From the NCBI GenBank assembly GCA_017520155.1, contig JAFXGR010000064.1, positions 1 through 34,408 of the forward strand: DNA of 34,408 nt, in the 5' to 3' direction. Origin of the DNA: Lachnospiraceae bacterium (lineage in GTDB: Bacteria; Bacillota; Clostridia; Lachnospirales; Lachnospiraceae). Each line of letters opens with the position of its first letter. The first letter of the stretch is position 1. The translations under genes were made by a program, and so were the position numbers. Under the pieces are notes generated by a model. That model did not search any database, was not told the origin of the DNA, and saw nothing but the letters and a program-made list of their open reading frames with translations. Of this stretch, positions 33,929 to 34,408 are shown one piece after another.

Positions 33929-34188
33929 TCTTTTACAAACTCCTTCTCCAAGTTGTCATAAACCTCTGCCGCAATTGCCCTCTTTAAGGATCGTTCAATC
34001 CCTTTATTCTTTCCGGCTTTTTTTAAACATTCCATTGTTTGACAAAGGTATGCTCCTCGTCCATTCATTTTTCCGGTTACATCAAGTACAATGCTGCCTT
34101 CTGCTGTTTTTACCACCCTCATCATCTCTTTTTTGGGTTTCATCTCTCCACAGCCAACACATTGTCTCATAGGAACTTTTTTATTCAT
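33925..34188 (-). CDS. ylxR: YlxR-family RNA-binding protein
   Basis: The product has 87 residues from ATG 34188, with AAGGAGC upstream. The family signature is MRQCVGCGEMKPKKEMMRVV at the start and GRGAYLCQTMECLKKA in the middle. It is a small basic protein; in some species it affects rnpB transcription or RNase P. Normally it directly follows nusA, but nusA is not in the 220 bases upstream here. Confidence 0.94.
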   Translation of the reverse strand: MNKKVPMRQCVGCGEMKPKKEMMRVVKTAEGSIVLDVTGKMNGRGAYLCQTMECLKKAGKNKGIERSLKRAIAAEVYDNLEKEFVKD

Positions 34189-34330
34189 TTTATTCGCTCC
34201 TTCTGCTTCTCATGAGTAACTATTATCTCCTGTTTCAGCTACTCTGATGATTCGCTCACAACTTTTTCAGCTTTTACTGAAGACCTAGGGTAACGTTTTC
34301 TAAATAGCTATACCATTCACATAGTATAGT

Positions 34331-34361
34331 TTATGAAAAGTTATGGAGTAACTTTTCATAA
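34331..34361. repeat. Perfect 13-base inverted repeat upstream of ylxR
   Basis: Arms TTATGAAAAGTTA (34331-34343) and TAACTTTTCATAA (34349-34361) around a 5-base centre. A further 6-base palindrome (CTATAC 34308-34313, GTATAG 34324-34329) lies beside it. It could be an operator, a dispersed palindromic element, or part of a terminator. The rest of 34189-34307 shows no clear gene; short startless open frames there are not convincing. Confidence 0.7.
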
Positions 34362-34379
34362 AAAGGCACGGAAAGTGCC
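34360..34379 (-). terminator. Intrinsic terminator of a gene lying beyond the right window edge
   Basis: Arms GGCAC (34365-34369) and GTGCC (34375-34379) form a short stem followed on the minus strand by TTTTT. It indicates that a minus-strand transcription unit ends here, before ylxR. Confidence 0.65.
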
Positions 34380-34408
34380 GTCCATCTGATTATAGGGTTC
34401 GCGGAGCG

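Noticed and set aside
1..34408. CRISPR array, tRNA, rRNA, transposase or phage genes
   Set aside because: No regularly spaced repeats, cloverleaf or rRNA-like stretches, and none of the proteins look like integrases, transposases or phage proteins.

Overview
This 34.4 kb window looks like chromosomal DNA of a spore-forming anaerobic Firmicute, most likely a Clostridia member of the Lachnospiraceae type. The evidence is low G+C, strong Shine-Dalgarno sites, a complete spoIIIAA-AH operon, spoIVB, a MEP-pathway dxs, a stand-alone glycyl-radical protein, and the order asp23-nusB-xseA-xseB-ispA-dxs-tlyA-nadK-argR-recN-spoIVB. Genus is not resolved. All recognised genes lie on the minus strand except one, so transcription runs from high to low coordinates.

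Region A (about 1-5,400) is an accessory, partly decayed segment. It holds a serine hydrolase cut by the window edge, an XRE regulator with a Cys4 site, a MerR/TipAS regulator with a promoter-embedded operator, a GNAT acetyltransferase, a VanZ-like membrane protein, a frameshifted GNAT pseudogene, a truncated ABC-exporter gene, and an XRE-TPR regulator. Several short open stretches without starts look like gene remnants. Three hairpin terminators in a row (5,475-5,660) separate this region from the core genome.

Region B (5,668-16,064) is a housekeeping cluster read from a promoter at about 16,103-16,131: Asp23-family protein, NusB, exonuclease VII (XseA, XseB), isoprenoid synthesis (IspA, Dxs), TlyA, NAD kinase, ArgR, RecN, then a terminator and the sporulation protease SpoIVB. 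Region C (16,138-19,065) has a secreted transglutaminase-like protein and release factor 3.

Region D (19,144-24,150) is the spoIIIA operon, which builds the mother cell-forespore channel, with a candidate sigma-E promoter. Divergent from it is the only plus-strand gene, a 79-residue autonomous glycyl-radical cofactor (GrcA-like) with its own promoter, a possible Rex-type operator and a terminator.

Region E (24,807-34,188) is an RNA and translation block: ylxR, an L7Ae-like gene, infB, rbfA, nrnA, truB, ribF, then rpsO, then pnp. The rpsO leader can fold into a three-way junction, probably an S15 autoregulatory site. The rpsO-pnp gap contains a terminator and a long imperfect hairpin that may control pnp. 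nusA, normally next to ylxR, is not within the 220 bases upstream; that stretch holds a terminator and palindromes instead.

No rRNA, tRNA, CRISPR array, transposase or phage gene is visible. The best candidates for something new are RNA- and DNA-level: the pnp leader hairpin, the rpsO junction, the minimal GrcA unit, and the palindromes upstream of ylxR.
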